64,000 nucleotides of DNA from Paramecium pentaurelia. Taxonomy: Eukaryota > Ciliophora > Oligohymenophorea > Peniculida > Parameciidae. Of this stretch, positions 22,415-36,061 are shown piece after piece. Numbering within the stretch: the stretch's first letter is position 1; each line of letters starts with the position of its first letter. The notes under the pieces were generated by a model. The model made no database searches. It saw only the letters and a program-made list of their open reading frames with translations, and was not told where the DNA came from. The stretch is from the NCBI GenBank assembly GCA_905183005.1, contig CAJJDO010000089.1, positions 80,657-144,656 on the forward strand, written 5' to 3'. Made by a program: the position numbers and the translations under genes.

Positions 22415-23344
22415 TCATTCTAATTTTTGTGTTTCTTGTACTATTTATACTTATTCTTTATTTTTATCTTGAATTATTGAATTTTCAATTAAAGAGTGAT
22501 CAGACAAGAATTTAAATTATTTTTCCATATCTTCTATTTATTATGATGGAGTTTTGGAATCTTGAAGCTATTGTTAATACAATAATTGTTATTATTATTT
22601 CTATTTTTTAGACATAATTTTGATATTACTTTCTAATTTGTATCTTCCATAGGTTTGATAATTTGGTTATTTAATTTGTGCATAATCTTTAACGAATTAA
22701 TCAGAATCTGTTAGATAAGATATACTGTCACTATATAAGAATTATAGATAATAATCTGCTAATACTCTTACAGATACAAGATCAACCTTTTTATTATCAT
22801 TTTGTGGTTTTAATTCATGAAATCTAGATTAGAAATAATCAGACATAAAAAGAGCAAAAGTTTAAATATAGCTTTCATTTTTTTTAGGAGGTAATTCGAC
22901 ATATTTTTGTAGTGATACAAAATATGTGCCTTCCCACCATTTCTTATCAGATGAACTAAATATTACTTAAAATTTAGAAATATGATATAGACTAAAGAAT
23001 AGGATGAGAACACCAATCATTATTTTTTTATCTTAATCATTAAATTTTGATTCATATAAACAACATTATGTAACATCATTATATAATTTCTCCGCCTTTT
23101 TGATATATCTCATATGAGGTTTAAAGTATTATAAGTAATCCATACATCTTTTGATACTGATGCTAAAAAGGATCTCAGATATTAAGTTTTCATAATCAAA
23201 TTAAGTATTCCAAAGGTATCTACTAATAGGTTCGCTAATTAAGAATTGATAATGTTATTCTGGTGTCTAGTGTTGTGGTAATTGTGGCTTGTTGGCTCTT
23301 CGTTATGATTATAATTTTTAAGCCTTTGATTATCCTCCTCCCAT
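22415..23344 (-). CDS. Putative N-myristoylated hypothetical protein
   Basis: Intronless 309-residue frame from ATG at 23344 to TGA at 22415-22417. It begins Met-Gly-Gly-Gly-Gln-Ser-Lys, matching the N-myristoylation consensus (Gly2, Ser6, Lys7), so membrane attachment through a lipid is likely. The body is helical with Ile-Ser-Glu-Pro-Ile-Ser-Arg-Tyr-Leu-Trp and Ile-Lys-Lys-Ala-Glu-Lys-Leu-Tyr. One hydrophobic segment (Gly-Val-Leu-Ile-Leu-Phe-Phe-Ser-Leu) looks buried rather than membrane-spanning, and the C-terminus is Gln/Lys-rich. No family was recognised. Its ATG is only 27 bp from the ATG of the divergent AK9-like gene. Confidence 0.85.
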
Positions 23345-23371
23345 ATATATATTAAATTAATAAAAAATAAT
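23345..23371. promoter_or_regulatory. 27-bp divergent start-to-start gap
   Basis: Only 27 bp of A/T-rich sequence (tatatatattaaattaat) separate the two opposed ATGs. Any shared promoter must be this tiny or extend into one of the coding regions. No named element was recognised. Confidence 0.4.
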
Positions 23372-26300
23372 ATGTAAAATCCACTCTTTTACAAAAGTAA
23401 ATGTTTGATTGTTATAATATACAGATCGATTATAGAGAGGAGATAATTTGAGTGTGAAATTTATTGTGAGCTTGTCTTAAAATTTGGAATATCAGAAGCA
23501 TGTGTTGAAATTTTGGGATTAGATTGGAAAGAATCCATAAGGGAAAGTATTAGCAACTGAGTTGTTAGAGGTGAATTTCTATAGTTATTATAGGTTATTA
23601 CAGCAATTATGAAGTGTGTAATATGTTTACCAGATGAAAGTCTGAAACAGTTATCATAATAGTATTTAGAATCGATGACAGATGTTGATCCAAATCTACC
23701 AGAATACTTGTGTTATCAAGTGTTTGTAGATGCAATAACTTAATTGTTGTTTTAACTGATTATTCAACCAGATTTAAGTTCTGCAATTTACATTTTGAAA
23801 ACAATTCATTCTCGTATTTTTCGTCGGTAGTTGATAGATGTAAAAGGTATTGGTTTCTTATGATCATTAGACAATACAAAATAAGATGTAGATTATCACA
23901 TTCTTGTGAAAATACATAATTCTGATAAAGTTGAATATTGTTTGAAAAGTGACAATAAAAAGTCTTACTTCCCAATATATTATACTGAATAGTACATCTA
24001 TAATGAAGAATAATTATAGAGTGCTAATATAATTCCAAGTAGAATAATCAAATATAAATTGGCACCACTCAATGAAATTATTCCTATTGGAATGAGTTGT
24101 GAATGCATGATATTTACTTTGATGAATAATAATTGTTAACAATCTGAATACTAACATTATACATCATCTTAATATGCATTTGCAAAGGAAATAAAATTGG
24201 TTGGTAATGTTACTGAAACATTCTTACTGACATTACCGAATAGTCAATTAGTTCCAGAGATTGGATTGCAATACATAATAGAATAAAATGATGATTCTTA
24301 TGGATTTCATTCTTAATTTTATAAATTAAGCAAATTGATAACAAGAGATATATAATGGTCTTAATTCCCATTAAAAAGTTAAGAGGGAAATAAATTATTA
24401 ATTAATATAAAAAGCGAATTCTTTACAGAGGAAGATTACAGAATTGATTAAATAAACAAAGTTAATAAGAAATGGGAAAGAAAGATAGTTTCAGCTAAAA
24501 GATAATTGTTAACTTCTTAATTATAAACATTTGATATTACTAAGTCATCTAATCCTGATAAAAGATAACCAAAGAACATTCCCTAGATTCTTAGAACTTT
24601 TTTGGGTGATTTAAATCAACTAAAAGATTTATAATAATTATAGTCTGCATTAGAAATAATCTAAGAATAATAATCAAATATTTAATTACCATCATTTTAA
24701 TAATATTTGAGTAAATTCATATCACCAAAAGGATAATTACCAGTTGATAGTAAAAATCCTTATGAAGATGATGTAATTGAATATGCAAATTAAGCACCTC
24801 CTTAAATATTCTTGATTGGCAAACCTAGAAGTGGTAGAAGTACATTTGCTAAGGCATTAGCTAAATAACTTGATTTAGAATACTTAGATTTAGAGAAGGG
24901 AATTTAAAGAATTTATGCTAAAGTAACAGAAAATGAGAATAATCCATAAATGGATGAAGAGGGTAATCCAAAAGAATTTTTGAATCCTTTAGAGAGAGAG
25001 GTTATTGATTCATTAAAATTTGGAAGAGAATTGACTTAAGAATAATTAGAATAGTTATTTAATGTTGAACTATAATAAGATTTACCTAAAAATAAAGGAT
25101 ATATATTAGATCTACCTTTGGAGAATCAATTTTGGGTGAATTCAATATTATCAAACAAAATGGTATTACCTAAAATAGGGTGTAGATATTTTACACATGT
25201 GGTCAATTTAGAATAATCAGATGAAGATGTTTTGCATTTTGCTGCTAGAATAATGGAAAAACAAGATGATCTAGTTGCAACTTCATAATTTGATAGAGAA
25301 GAATAGAAAAGGCCTAAAATTAAATATAAAGATCCAAATGATCCAGATGAAGAAGAGGATTAAGGAGAAAATCCAGATGATGAAGAAAAACCACCTATTG
25401 TAACAGAAAAGGATCTATTTTATAGACCTTTAGATTAGGAATTTTTAGTAGAATCGCTTTCAAATTTTTAAAAATCATGGTAGAAACTATTATCATTATA
25501 TGATCATTTACCAGATTAAAATATTATTACACTCCAATCAGCTGGCTTGACAACATAATAATTAGTAGATCGTGTATCAGCTTAAATTTTAAAAGGATAA
25601 CCCTTAAGACCTTTAGCTATTAAATTAGAGGGTGGTTCAGAGAAGGATTTGTTAGGATTAAATTTAACAGATGAAAAAGTTTATAGAATGTGGTCATAAT
25701 GGTAATAAGTTGATGCAGTTGAATTAGTTTTAAAGGATAAAATTATACCAGGTAAGACAGAATTTGCTTGTGAATTTGCAGGTAGAGTGTTTTTGTTTGA
25801 TAATGAAGAAAATCAAAATAGATTTATTAGTTATCCGAGAAAATATTTATGTAAACCTCCATAATTGCCTAAAACATATATAGTATCAGTTTAAGGTCCT
25901 AAATGTTCAGGCAAAAATACTGTTGCTAGTCAATTAGCTGAATTTTATGGGTACACTTTAGTTGATGTTGAAGATATAGTGAGAAAGAAAGTTTAAGCTT
26001 AATAAGAGAGAACTAAACATTTAGCTTCTACATTTGATCCAAGGGTTAATGATATTCATTTAACAGAAGCTGAATGGAAAGAATTCTATAAAGGAAATAC
26101 TATTAAAGATGTATTACCTATGGTGCTGAATTATTTAAATATACCATTATAAAGAAAACCTCCAGGATGGGGAGAACCAAAGAAAGAGGAAGAAGAATAA
26201 CCACCTGAAGAAGATGAAGAAAAGAAAAAGAAGGAAGCTAAAAAATAATAAGCAAAAAAGAAGAAGGAAGAAGTTGTTGAAGTTGTAGAAGAGAATGTTA

Positions 26301-29300
26301 AACCTGTCACTCCACCTCCTGAAGATGTACCAACTAAAGAGATTATTCCATTATTGGATAATGAATTAAAAGTTCCTGAAACATCTAAACCAAAAGGTAT
26401 AGTGATCATAGGATATCCATAAACATAAGAATAAATTGATTAATTAAATTTATGGGGAATTAAAATAGATAAGATTTTAATATTGTAAGATAGATCAGAA
26501 GAAGCTGGATAAATATTATTATAACGAAATCCTGATATTTTGATTGAATAAGAATTAACTTAAATTAATGCATTGACTTCATTATTAAAAGAAGCTTATT
26601 AAGAAGAAAATGTTAAAGAAATTCCTATTGATGGAACTAGAGATGAAGTATGGTCAAGAGTACGTTTGGCATTAGATCCATTTTATATTAGAGTAGATGA
26701 TGAAAGTTTAGTAAGAGCACCAGCTGATGTTTAAGAGGGTGAAGAACCTATTCCTTATGGTGATTATGCTAATTATTGTCCTGTTACATTATAAAAAACT
26801 AATTGGTTAGTACCAGGAAAAGAAGAATTTATTGCTTTAGTAAGAGGAAGAGTTTATAGATTTTATGGAGAAAAAGAATAATAAATATTTAAAGATAATG
26901 TCTAATAGTTTGTTCCATCAAAAATTACAATACCTCAACCAAGAATAATGTTTATTGGTGTAAGAGGAAGTGGTTTACGTACTCAATTAAAAATATTGAA
27001 TAGATTATATAAGTTACCAGTTTTAGATTTGAAAGGTAATTTAATTTAAAATCTTGAAATTAATAAAAAGAATAGATAATTGAATAGATATTATTTAAAA
27101 GGATTTAAACCAAAGGAATTAGATGCTGAAGGAAAAGAAATTCCAGATGCTGAAATAACTGAAGATCCTGCTGATTTTGATCGTAAAGCTCATGAAATTG
27201 AAGTATTAAATAAAATCTTAGATTGTGCAGGTGTTATTATTAATGCTAATTTCTTTGATGTTTCAGAAGAACTTGTTTCAACTCCAATTGTTGATTTATT
27301 GGTTGAAGCTAAAAAATTACCTGAATATGTTATTTTACTTAAAATAGAACCTGAAAATTTTATTAAAAGAAATTTTAATTCAAAAGTTATTGAAGATGAA
27401 TATTAAATGAAAATGGAAGAATTGAGATAAAAAAGATATTAGGAAAGAGTGGAAGCAAGAAATAAGGCTATTGAAGAAGGAGCTGAAGAGTTGCCATCAT
27501 TGGAAGCCCCTCCAGGTGAAGAAGAAGATCCAGAAGCACCAAAATTAGATGAGATGTTAAAAGAATAGAAAGATAAATTATTATAATAACATGAAGCAGA
27601 TATGGCTAAAATAGAAGAATTATAAAGATAATTTGAAGAATTAAAAATAAATGCAGTAATTATTAGTAGTGATACTACTATTGAAAATGTTACAGAAAGA
27701 ATTACATCATAATTAGAAAATGTTATGGATAGAGAATATAGAGAAAATATGTTAGAAAAAGAATAATGTTAAAAATTAAATTTATATCCAGATCCAACTA
27801 ATTTTAAATTAAATAAATTAGATATCTATGAAAAATTATATACTCATAAATAATCTAAATATGGAAATAGAAATGCTATTACTTTATAAAATGTTCCTCA
27901 TTGTAGAGATTATCCTGTTTTATATAGAAATAGAATTTATTATCTTGATAATGAGGATTAAAGAGAATAAGTATGTTAAAGACCATACAAATACTTTTAT
28001 AAACCTACAGTACCTAATGATGTTTAAATTAAACCTACTATATTCATTTTAGGAAAAGTAAAGTCAGGAAAAACTGAGATTGTTAGATTATTAAGTGAAA
28101 AACTTAAATTAGCTAGAGTAAAAGTATCTCATTTATTGGCTGAATTTGTAACAAATTAAACAGATTTATTGTCAGTAAATATTAAAAATTAATTGAAAGA
28201 AGGTAAGGAAGTTGATACTTAATCTATTATTTAAATTATACAAAAAAGAATTTAATTGGCTGATATTTATAATTAAGGATACATTTTAGATGGATATCCA
28301 AGAACCATTGATGAAGCATTATAATTATCAAAAGTAGGTATCATTCCAACAGTTGTATTTGTTTGTGATAAAGATGATGAATATGTAATTCGTAAATTAA
28401 ATCCTAAATTTGGAGGTATTGATCATGTTGTTCATTCAAGATTATAAGCAAATTAAACTTCATTATTAGCATCATATTATTCATCACATTTTAATAATGT
28501 TAGATATTTATAAGTTGGATAAGTATCTAGTTGGGGTATGATCTCTTTATGTACTAAATGTATCTAAGAAAATTTATATTCTCGAGCTTTAGTTGCCAGA
28601 GCATTAATTACATAAGAACCAGTAAGAGTAAGTTCATTGACTTTAACTGAAGAATAAATTATTTAAAAATTAAGTCCATTATATAATTATTGTCCTGTGT
28701 TAATAAAAGCTAAAAAGAATTATTTGGCCAGTTAGTTAAGAAGTCCATATTTATTATTTTATGATGATTAATTATATTTTGTATCAAGTGAAGATACTGA
28801 ATAAGATTTTATAAAGAATCCCACTCATTATTGCAATAATTCAATTGAAAAATATAAGATACCAAGATAATTAACTGTAGGTGATAAATTTGATCCATTT
28901 CCAGAATATAAAGGTATTATATTAATATTATTATTTATAGGTCATTGTCCAGTTGAATTGATTAATAATAATTTAGTTAAGGGTCTTAGTAATTTAGTGA
29001 TAGTTCATAAGAATTAATAATTAATATTTGCTAATGCACATAATATGCAATTATTTGAAATGAATCCTTAAAGATATAAACATGCTAGATTACCTGATAA
29101 AATGTAATTGGGAGAATTATAATCTGTCAAAGTATATTAAATATTTATATATATATTAGAATATAGCAAAAAAGGTTGCTAAGAGAGGTGATTGTACATC
29201 TTATTTAGAATTACATTTAAAGAATATTATCATAAGAGTTTTGGCTTAATTAGGATATTAGAAACCAAAATATCCTACTTTATCTTGTAAAGAAACTGTT

Positions 29301-29558
29301 TTGAAATTTATTGCTATTTCTTTGAAAGCTAATAATAAAAATAAGGATACATTTTATAGAAATAAATATCAAGAGAAATTAGAGAAATTCATAAAGAATT
29401 GCACTTTGGCTTAAGAGATTTAAGAGATGTATAAGAAATCATAAGAAAGTGAAATAGATGAAGAGACTTTATTATAGAAAGTAGAACAATTTGATGAATT
29501 CATGGCTGAATTATAGGGTATGGAGAAATAAAAGTATTTTTAATAGTTCATCAGATGA
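23372..29558 (+). CDS. AK9: Adenylate kinase 9-like protein, multiple NMP-kinase domains
   Basis: A 2,020-residue model: ATG at 23372, introns at 23403-23424, 23571-23593, 23847-23870, 28914-28940 and 29132-29159, TGA at 29556-29558. Human AK9 is of similar length. After a 450-residue N-terminal region come four nucleotide-kinase-like modules. P-loops are near residues 457 (Gly-Lys-Pro-Arg-Ser-Gly-Arg-Ser-Thr), 817 (Gly-Pro-Lys-Cys-Ser-Gly-Lys-Asn-Thr), 1170 (Gly-Val-Arg-Gly-Ser-Gly-Leu-Arg-Thr, lacking the Lys) and 1535 (Gly-Lys-Val-Lys-Ser-Gly-Lys-Thr). The last has the lid-side Leu-Asp-Gly-Tyr-Pro-Arg-Thr. Acidic and coiled-coil linkers separate them. Such enzymes interconvert NMPs, NDPs and ATP; in animals AK9 is linked to cilia. 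The first P-loop has Arg for Lys and the third lacks the Lys, so two modules may be inactive. Confidence 0.93.
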
Positions 29559-29653
29559 TTTTTACATTTTCATTGAATATTCAAACAAATATAGTTAATT
29601 TTTATTTTAACAAGTATTGTATATAATTAATATTTTTGAATTCAAAACATAAA

Positions 29654-32600
29654 ATGCAACGAACTCTTGAGTAGAGGTAAACCACTGAATAAATTAGGCG
29701 AAATAACAATTAAAATAATGCAGATCTTCTTCTTTCAGTTTATGAATTAACTGCAAGGTCATCTCTATAAATTGGACAAAGACCTAGATAATAGAGTCAA
29801 AGTAGAGAAAAATATAAATTTAAATAATGCGAATAAAAGAAAGTAGATTTGATGAGTATATCATCACCAGGAAGTTAAAAAAAGCTACCTCTTTCACCTT
29901 AGTTAAAATTATAATCTCCTAGAGAACCTGGCTTAATTTTTAATTTAATTAGAGCAGCAAATAATGCAATAGAAAATAATACTGATGATAAAATTATTAG
30001 AACTTATATGTAAATTAGAACATAAGTGGAAATGAGATTAGTAATTATTTTATTAATTATTAGGATGTTTTAGAATCTGCAGATTCATTAGCTGTATAAT
30101 TAGAAAAGATTAAATAAGAAAATGACACATTAAGAAAAAGAGTTAGTGATAACATTAATTCATAATCTCTATCAAATCTTGCATAATTAAAGATGCAATT
30201 ATAAAAGGCTGAAAAAAAAGCAGAAGTATATTAAATTATAATTATTTATAGAGTAGAAAAGTATGTATCAAGAAATTGTATTAATTATTAGACAAGAGTG
30301 AAAAGGAATTAGAATTATATAAATCAGGTAAGAAAAGTGCCAAAACATCTTTTTCAAAAAAGAATGAATTAAATGAAATATTAAATGGAACATATCCGAA
30401 AAATAAAGAAAATATACCTGAAACTTATGAACCTTTGTTATTATCATTGATTAAGGATATAGATTAGAAGAATTATGAAGCTATTGAAAATCTATAAAAG
30501 AATAACAGTTTGAATACAGATATCGATATTGAGAAGAATTCTCTCATCTAAAATTCATTAAGTAACTACTCATCTCTATTACAAAGAATCTTTTAAGCTT
30601 ATGTGTGAATAGAAGGAAGAGATTCTAAAATATTCTGCTTAAATCTGTGAGAATAATTAAGATCTATGGAAGAAGTTTTTAGAAATTGATTTAACATGCC
30701 AAAAATAGATTTCTACTCTTAGATAAGCTATATCAGAATTAGAAACTAATATTAAATCTTATTATTAATATTTAAATAAGATTGGTCATTATTCAGCATA
30801 AAAATTCTAAGATGCTTATCAATTTTAAGGAATTATTGGTGATAGCATAGCAAAATGGCTTAAATAATTAGGTGAAATTTAAGAAATCATTAATTAAAGA
30901 GAATCTGAATAATATGAATTTTAATAATTTTAAGAAACTCTTGTTATGAGATTAAAAGAAATTATTTAAAATAATAAAATAGTTCATAAATAAAATGATT
31001 TTAAAGGATTATTAGATGCTATTAATGATAGGTTATTTAATTAATCTGAAGAAATATTATTAATCAATAAAGAATTAAATAATACTCATATCAAAACTAA
31101 ATAATAAATAGAAGATTTATAAAATAAATTTAAATTAGAATTTACTAATTATGAATTATAACTTAAAAATTATAAAGAACTTTATGATCAACTTTAAAAT
31201 ACAAATAAGGATTTATTAAATAAAAATGAAAATTTATAAATTGAATTTAATAGATAAGCTTAAATTAGTGTTTCAGCATTATAAAATAAATAATAAGAAA
31301 TATTAACTCTTAATGAATAAACTAAAAAATTAAAAGAAGATATTACTAAATCCTAAGAACTTAAATTAACTTATAATGAATAATAAACATAAATTAATTA
31401 ATTCAAAAAAGAAATTGAAAGATTAAATTAAGTTATATTATAAAATTAATCAAAATAATCATAATAAGAAGAAAATCTACTTACTGTTATTGAATAAAAT
31501 AAATAAGAAATTACAAGATTACATCAATTAATTATTGATCTCCATAGTTAAGTAGAATAATCTGATAATCAAATATAATTATTAAAAGAAGCTGAATAAA
31601 TTATTAAAGATAAAATTAATAAAGATAATATTTTATATTAAGAAAAAGTTAAGAAATTATAAGAAATTATATCAAATAAGGATATTGAACATTCTGCATT
31701 AGAAGAAGAATATAAAGCTATTTAATCATAAAATGTAGAATTCTATTCTTAATAATAATAAGATTAAGATACAATTAAATTAATTAAAAAGGATCTTTAG
31801 AAGAATTAAGAATAGTATGAACAAAAAATAAATGAATTTATTAAATTATCTGAAAGGTAATTAAATGAAATTAAAGATCTATCAGAAAAGTATTAATAAA
31901 CAGAAAATGAAAGAAGAAACTAAGATGAAACTATTTAGAAATTAAAAAAAGAATTACTAAAATAAACTAATGATCATTAAAAATAAGTTAAAACATTATA
32001 AGATCAATAAAAATAATCATAAGAAATGTTATAATAGAAATTATAATCTTTTGAAAGACTTAATGAATAAAATTAAATGATTATTAATGAATAGAAAAAA
32101 TTATTAAATGAATCATAAGCATAGTTACAGAAAGTAAACTAAGAGAATGAAGCATTATTATAAAATAACAGTGAATCAATGTGTTCAATGAAAGAATAAT
32201 ATGAATTATAAGCATTAGAATTAAATTAAACAAAATAAGTTGTACTTGATCAATAAGAACTAATCTAAAATTAACAATTATTATATCATGATACATAATA
32301 AGAATGTTAAAAATTAAAGAAATAATTTGAACAATAAGAAATTGTTAATAAATAAAACTAATTAGAATTAAATAAAAATATATAAGATCAAATAAATCTT
32401 ATAAATTAATTAAAAATTAATCTTGAATAATCTGATAAAAAGCATATTGAAAAGAATATTTCAATAGAGTAATTATCTTAAACTTTAATTGTTACTTAAA
32501 ATGAAATATAATAATTGAGATTAGAATCTAAATAGCTTAATAATACAATTGAACAAAATTATAAAATTATTCAGGAATTACAATCTTAGTTATAGATTTA

Positions 32601-35436
32601 ATCTTCATAATATCAAACAGAACTACATATATTAAAAAATGAATTGTAATAAGTTGAAGATTAAAAAAAATTGGAAAAAGAATATACATTATTGGAAATT
32701 TACAAATAGGTCTAAGAATTGTAAGATTAGCTTTAGTAGTAAAAAGATTAATATTAAAATACTATTGAATAACATTAAAATTAAATTAAACTTAATTAAG
32801 AAAAATATGATTTAGAAAAATAATAAGAAGTTAATCAAATTAACAGTTTAATGTAATAATAAATTTCAATTAAAGAAGAAGAAAAATTAGGTTTATTAGA
32901 ATAAATCAAAACACTAGAAAATAAAATAGTATTATTAGATTAAAAATATAAAGATATATATTTACAATCCCAATCTAATTAAAATTTATATAGACAATTA
33001 ATTCAATAATTTGAGACTTTATAATAAGAATCTCAAGATGAATAACAAAAATGGAAAGATTAAATCTATTAGAAAGATGAAAAGATAAGATAAATGGAAA
33101 TAAATTATAAATCAGAAATAGGAAAATTACATGAAGAGTTAATATAGAAAAATGAATATAGAAACTAAATAGAATAAAATTAACTCAAGTTGATTGAATA
33201 AGAACAAATAAAAGATTAAGAGTTATTATAAATTAAAGAATTATTAATATAGAAATAAAATGAAATAGATTCAATTGATAAGTTATTAAATGAAAGAGTT
33301 TTATATAATGAAGAATTGAATGGAAAATTGATGTTGGTTTCAAAAGAAATGAGTCTTTATAAAAATTAAAATAAAGATTTATAATAATAGATATCTTAAT
33401 AATCAGAATTAAACTAAAATATTATAAATACCTTAAAATTAAAAGTTAATGAATAAGATTAACTCATAATACATTTATAGACATAAGTAAAAGATCTTGA
33501 ATGCTAAATGAATTCAAAACTAAGTGATATTATATCATAATAAAAGGATTTAGTCAATTAAAAATAATAAGAATTGGATAATAATTAAAATCAATTAATT
33601 CTACTTAAAAATTAGTATTTATAATTATAAAGAGAAAATGATGATTAAATAAAGTAAATTACAATTTTATAACAGATTAATAAAAATAAAGATCTTTAAA
33701 TAAATGATTTTGAAAGTGAAATTAATAGATTAAATTAATAGGTTAATACAATAAATAATTAGAATTAATTAAAATAAGAAGAATTAGATAATGTATTAAA
33801 TCTATTAAAAGATCGTGAATAATAGATTGTTAATCAGATTGAACTTCTAAATACTTAAAAATAATTATAAGTGAAATTAGAATCAGAATATAATGAAAAA
33901 TTAAACAATTTAAATTAAATTTCAATGAATTAGTTAGCAGAATAATTATAAATGGAAAAGGAAAAAGCAACAGAAGAATTGTAAAATAATAATGAAAAAT
34001 TAAATGAAATAGTTAGAAATCAGAAGACAATTTGTCAATAATTAAATGAATAATTATTATCAAAAGAAAAAGAATTATAAGAATAAGGAATTTTAATTGA
34101 ATAATATCAGTAATAGGTATTGTAATTAAATGAAGAATTAACATTAATAATGGATGAAAAGTCATAATAGAACTTAAAAATTCATTAACTAAGAACTAGT
34201 ATTGAAAAGATATAATAAGATTTAGAAATCAAAAATATTTAGTTATAGAATAGTGATTTGGAATTAGAAAATTAAAAGTAAGAATTTGAAAGTTAATTTA
34301 ATGAAGTTGGAAATCAAAATAAAGAATTAATTATTAGACTTAGTGAATTATAGTAAGAGAATTATGAATTATTAGAATAAGTAAAAAAGAGAGAGAATGA
34401 ATTAAAAATATAGATTTTTGAGATGGGAGAGAAAAATCGTTTTGAAAATGATGAATAGAATAAAATTAATTTAATATTATAGTAAGAGTTATCTATATAA
34501 GAAGTAAGTGAAGAGAATGTTATTAATGCTTTATCTTAAATAAAGAATGAATTTTAAGAATTATTAGATAAATAATCTTAATATTCAACATTAATATTTT
34601 AATTATATTCTGAATTATTGACAGATGATGAAGAAGAAGATGTTGAAAAATAGATATAAGTGATTAGTAATTAAATAGCAGGATTAATTGATATTAAAGA
34701 TAAATATAAGAAGATATAAAATGAATTCGAAGGTGAGGGAGATATTCTCATAAAAATTAAGGAATTGAAGATAAGTGAATAGAAAAAATAGAGTAGTAAT
34801 ACATAGGATGTAAAATCAATAGAGGCTTATTCTTAATTATTAGATGGACTTATGCAAGAATTCTTACATAATAGAGTTAATTTAACTATGCAATCCATGA
34901 AATCATTATTAACAGATCAATAAAGATAAAATGTTAATGAATATAGAAAGAAGATTGGAGAATTATAGAATAAATTATTATAAGCAGAAAAATAATAAAA
35001 ATGTATTGATGATACAAAATTCAATTTATAATAATATTAATAAATTGTTGATAAATCAGAAGTAATTATATTAATTTTATGTTTTAGTAAAAAGCAATGT
35101 ATTATGAAATGGAATGCAAGAAATTAGTATAATAAATCTAAGAAATAAAATAGAAGATACCTCAAAGAATGAGTTTAAATGACTTAGATTAAGATTAATC
35201 AGAGTAACATAGTTTAAATATTTTGAATTTTTCATTAAGACAAGAAATACTATATGGAGATGATTCATTTTTTGATAATATTAGTTAAATTAAGGATGAT
35301 GATGCACATTAGAAATGTTAATAATAAATTGTAAATTAATTAAAATACTTTTTAGTTTAACTTAGTAGAAGAATGTTAATTATTATAAGAATAATTAAAT
35401 ATGCAAAGAGAAGACAAGAATGTTTAAATTAAATGA
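29654..35436 (+). CDS. Giant Gln-rich coiled-coil protein
   Basis: A 1,885-residue model: ATG at 29654, introns at 30041-30063, 30226-30251, 30562-30586, 35062-35087 and 35331-35355, TGA at 35434-35436. The first 130 residues are basic, Ser/Pro/Gln-rich and disordered (Ser-Pro-Gly-Ser, Ser-Pro-Arg-Glu-Pro-Gly). From about residue 150 almost to the end the protein is uninterrupted heptad-like coiled coil dominated by Gln, Glu, Lys, Leu and Asn, with most Gln encoded by TAA/TAG. It resembles basal-body, centrosomal or striated-rootlet scaffold proteins in form, but no orthologue can be named. The last intron matters: skipping it would extend the frame into the next gene's ATG. It lies 95 nt downstream of the AK9-like gene. 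Confidence 0.88.
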
Positions 35437-35482
35437 TATAATTTTTATAATAGTAATTTACTTAATTATTTATTATAAATAA

Positions 35483-36026
35483 ATGAAGACTGGAAATATC
35501 AAAACAGAAGCTTAATATGCTAAGGCAAATTTTTATTATTCTGATGGAACAGGTATCATAGAAGATTTAATAAAAATCAGGACGTGATACTTATGTTCAA
35601 TTTGATAACGGTGGATTAACATTACATGCTTAAAGATGTCATCAACCTCCTGTTGGAAGCTTTTAACCTAAAAAATCAAATAAAATTTATAGACCTTAAT
35701 CAAGCAATAAGACTCTACATTATATTAGCAATGGAAGTGGAAGAGATAATTATATTTTGTAAATAGTATTAATTATAAATGTGAATAGAGATAGTCATGG
35801 TGGATTGATGAATACATGTGCAGATAGACATTGGTTAGTCTCATTTAAATAAGGCTTAAGAACTCCTGAGAGGGCAAGGTAGTGATACTTACTACTTTAT
35901 AGACCTCGTTCTGGTGCCAAAACACCTTAATATTCTTATCAATAGAGAATTTGTAGACGTCTCTCTGTTCCTAAATATACAAAGATCCCATTTGAAAAAC
36001 AATTATAAAGTGAAGATATTATATGA
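35483..36026 (+). CDS. Small basic protein with GRD-Y-GG repeats, possibly axonemal
   Basis: A 153-residue model: ATG at 35483, introns at 35553-35580, 35759-35788 and 35879-35902, TGA at 36024-36026. Splicing reveals an internal repeat: Gly-Arg-Asp-Thr-Tyr-Val-...-Asp-Asn-Gly-Gly-Leu and later Gly-Arg-Asp-Asn-Tyr-Ile-...-Ser-His-Gly-Gly-Leu. A basic Arg/Pro tail ends Ile-Pro-Phe-Glu-Lys-Gln-Leu. Short basic proteins with this kind of repeat are found among ciliary microtubule-inner proteins, but that link is from general resemblance and context (next to AK9-like and coiled-coil genes), not a firm family match. Confidence 0.82.
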
Positions 36027-36061
36027 ATAATACAAAATATATTATTTTAACAGAATAATTA

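Noticed and set aside
22309..22515. Plus-strand hydrophobic 68-residue ORF
   Set aside because: Overlaps the 3' end of the intact minus-strand gene 22415-23344; its hydrophobicity is the complement of Asn/Lys codons.
26131..26409. Minus-strand 92-residue ORF rich in Ser and Phe
   Set aside because: Shadow of the Lys/Glu-rich linker in the AK9-like gene.
35437..35486. Coiled-coil gene overlapping the ATG of the next gene
   Set aside because: An apparent ATGA overlap disappears once the 25-nt intron at 35331-35355 is removed; the true stop is at 35434-35436.
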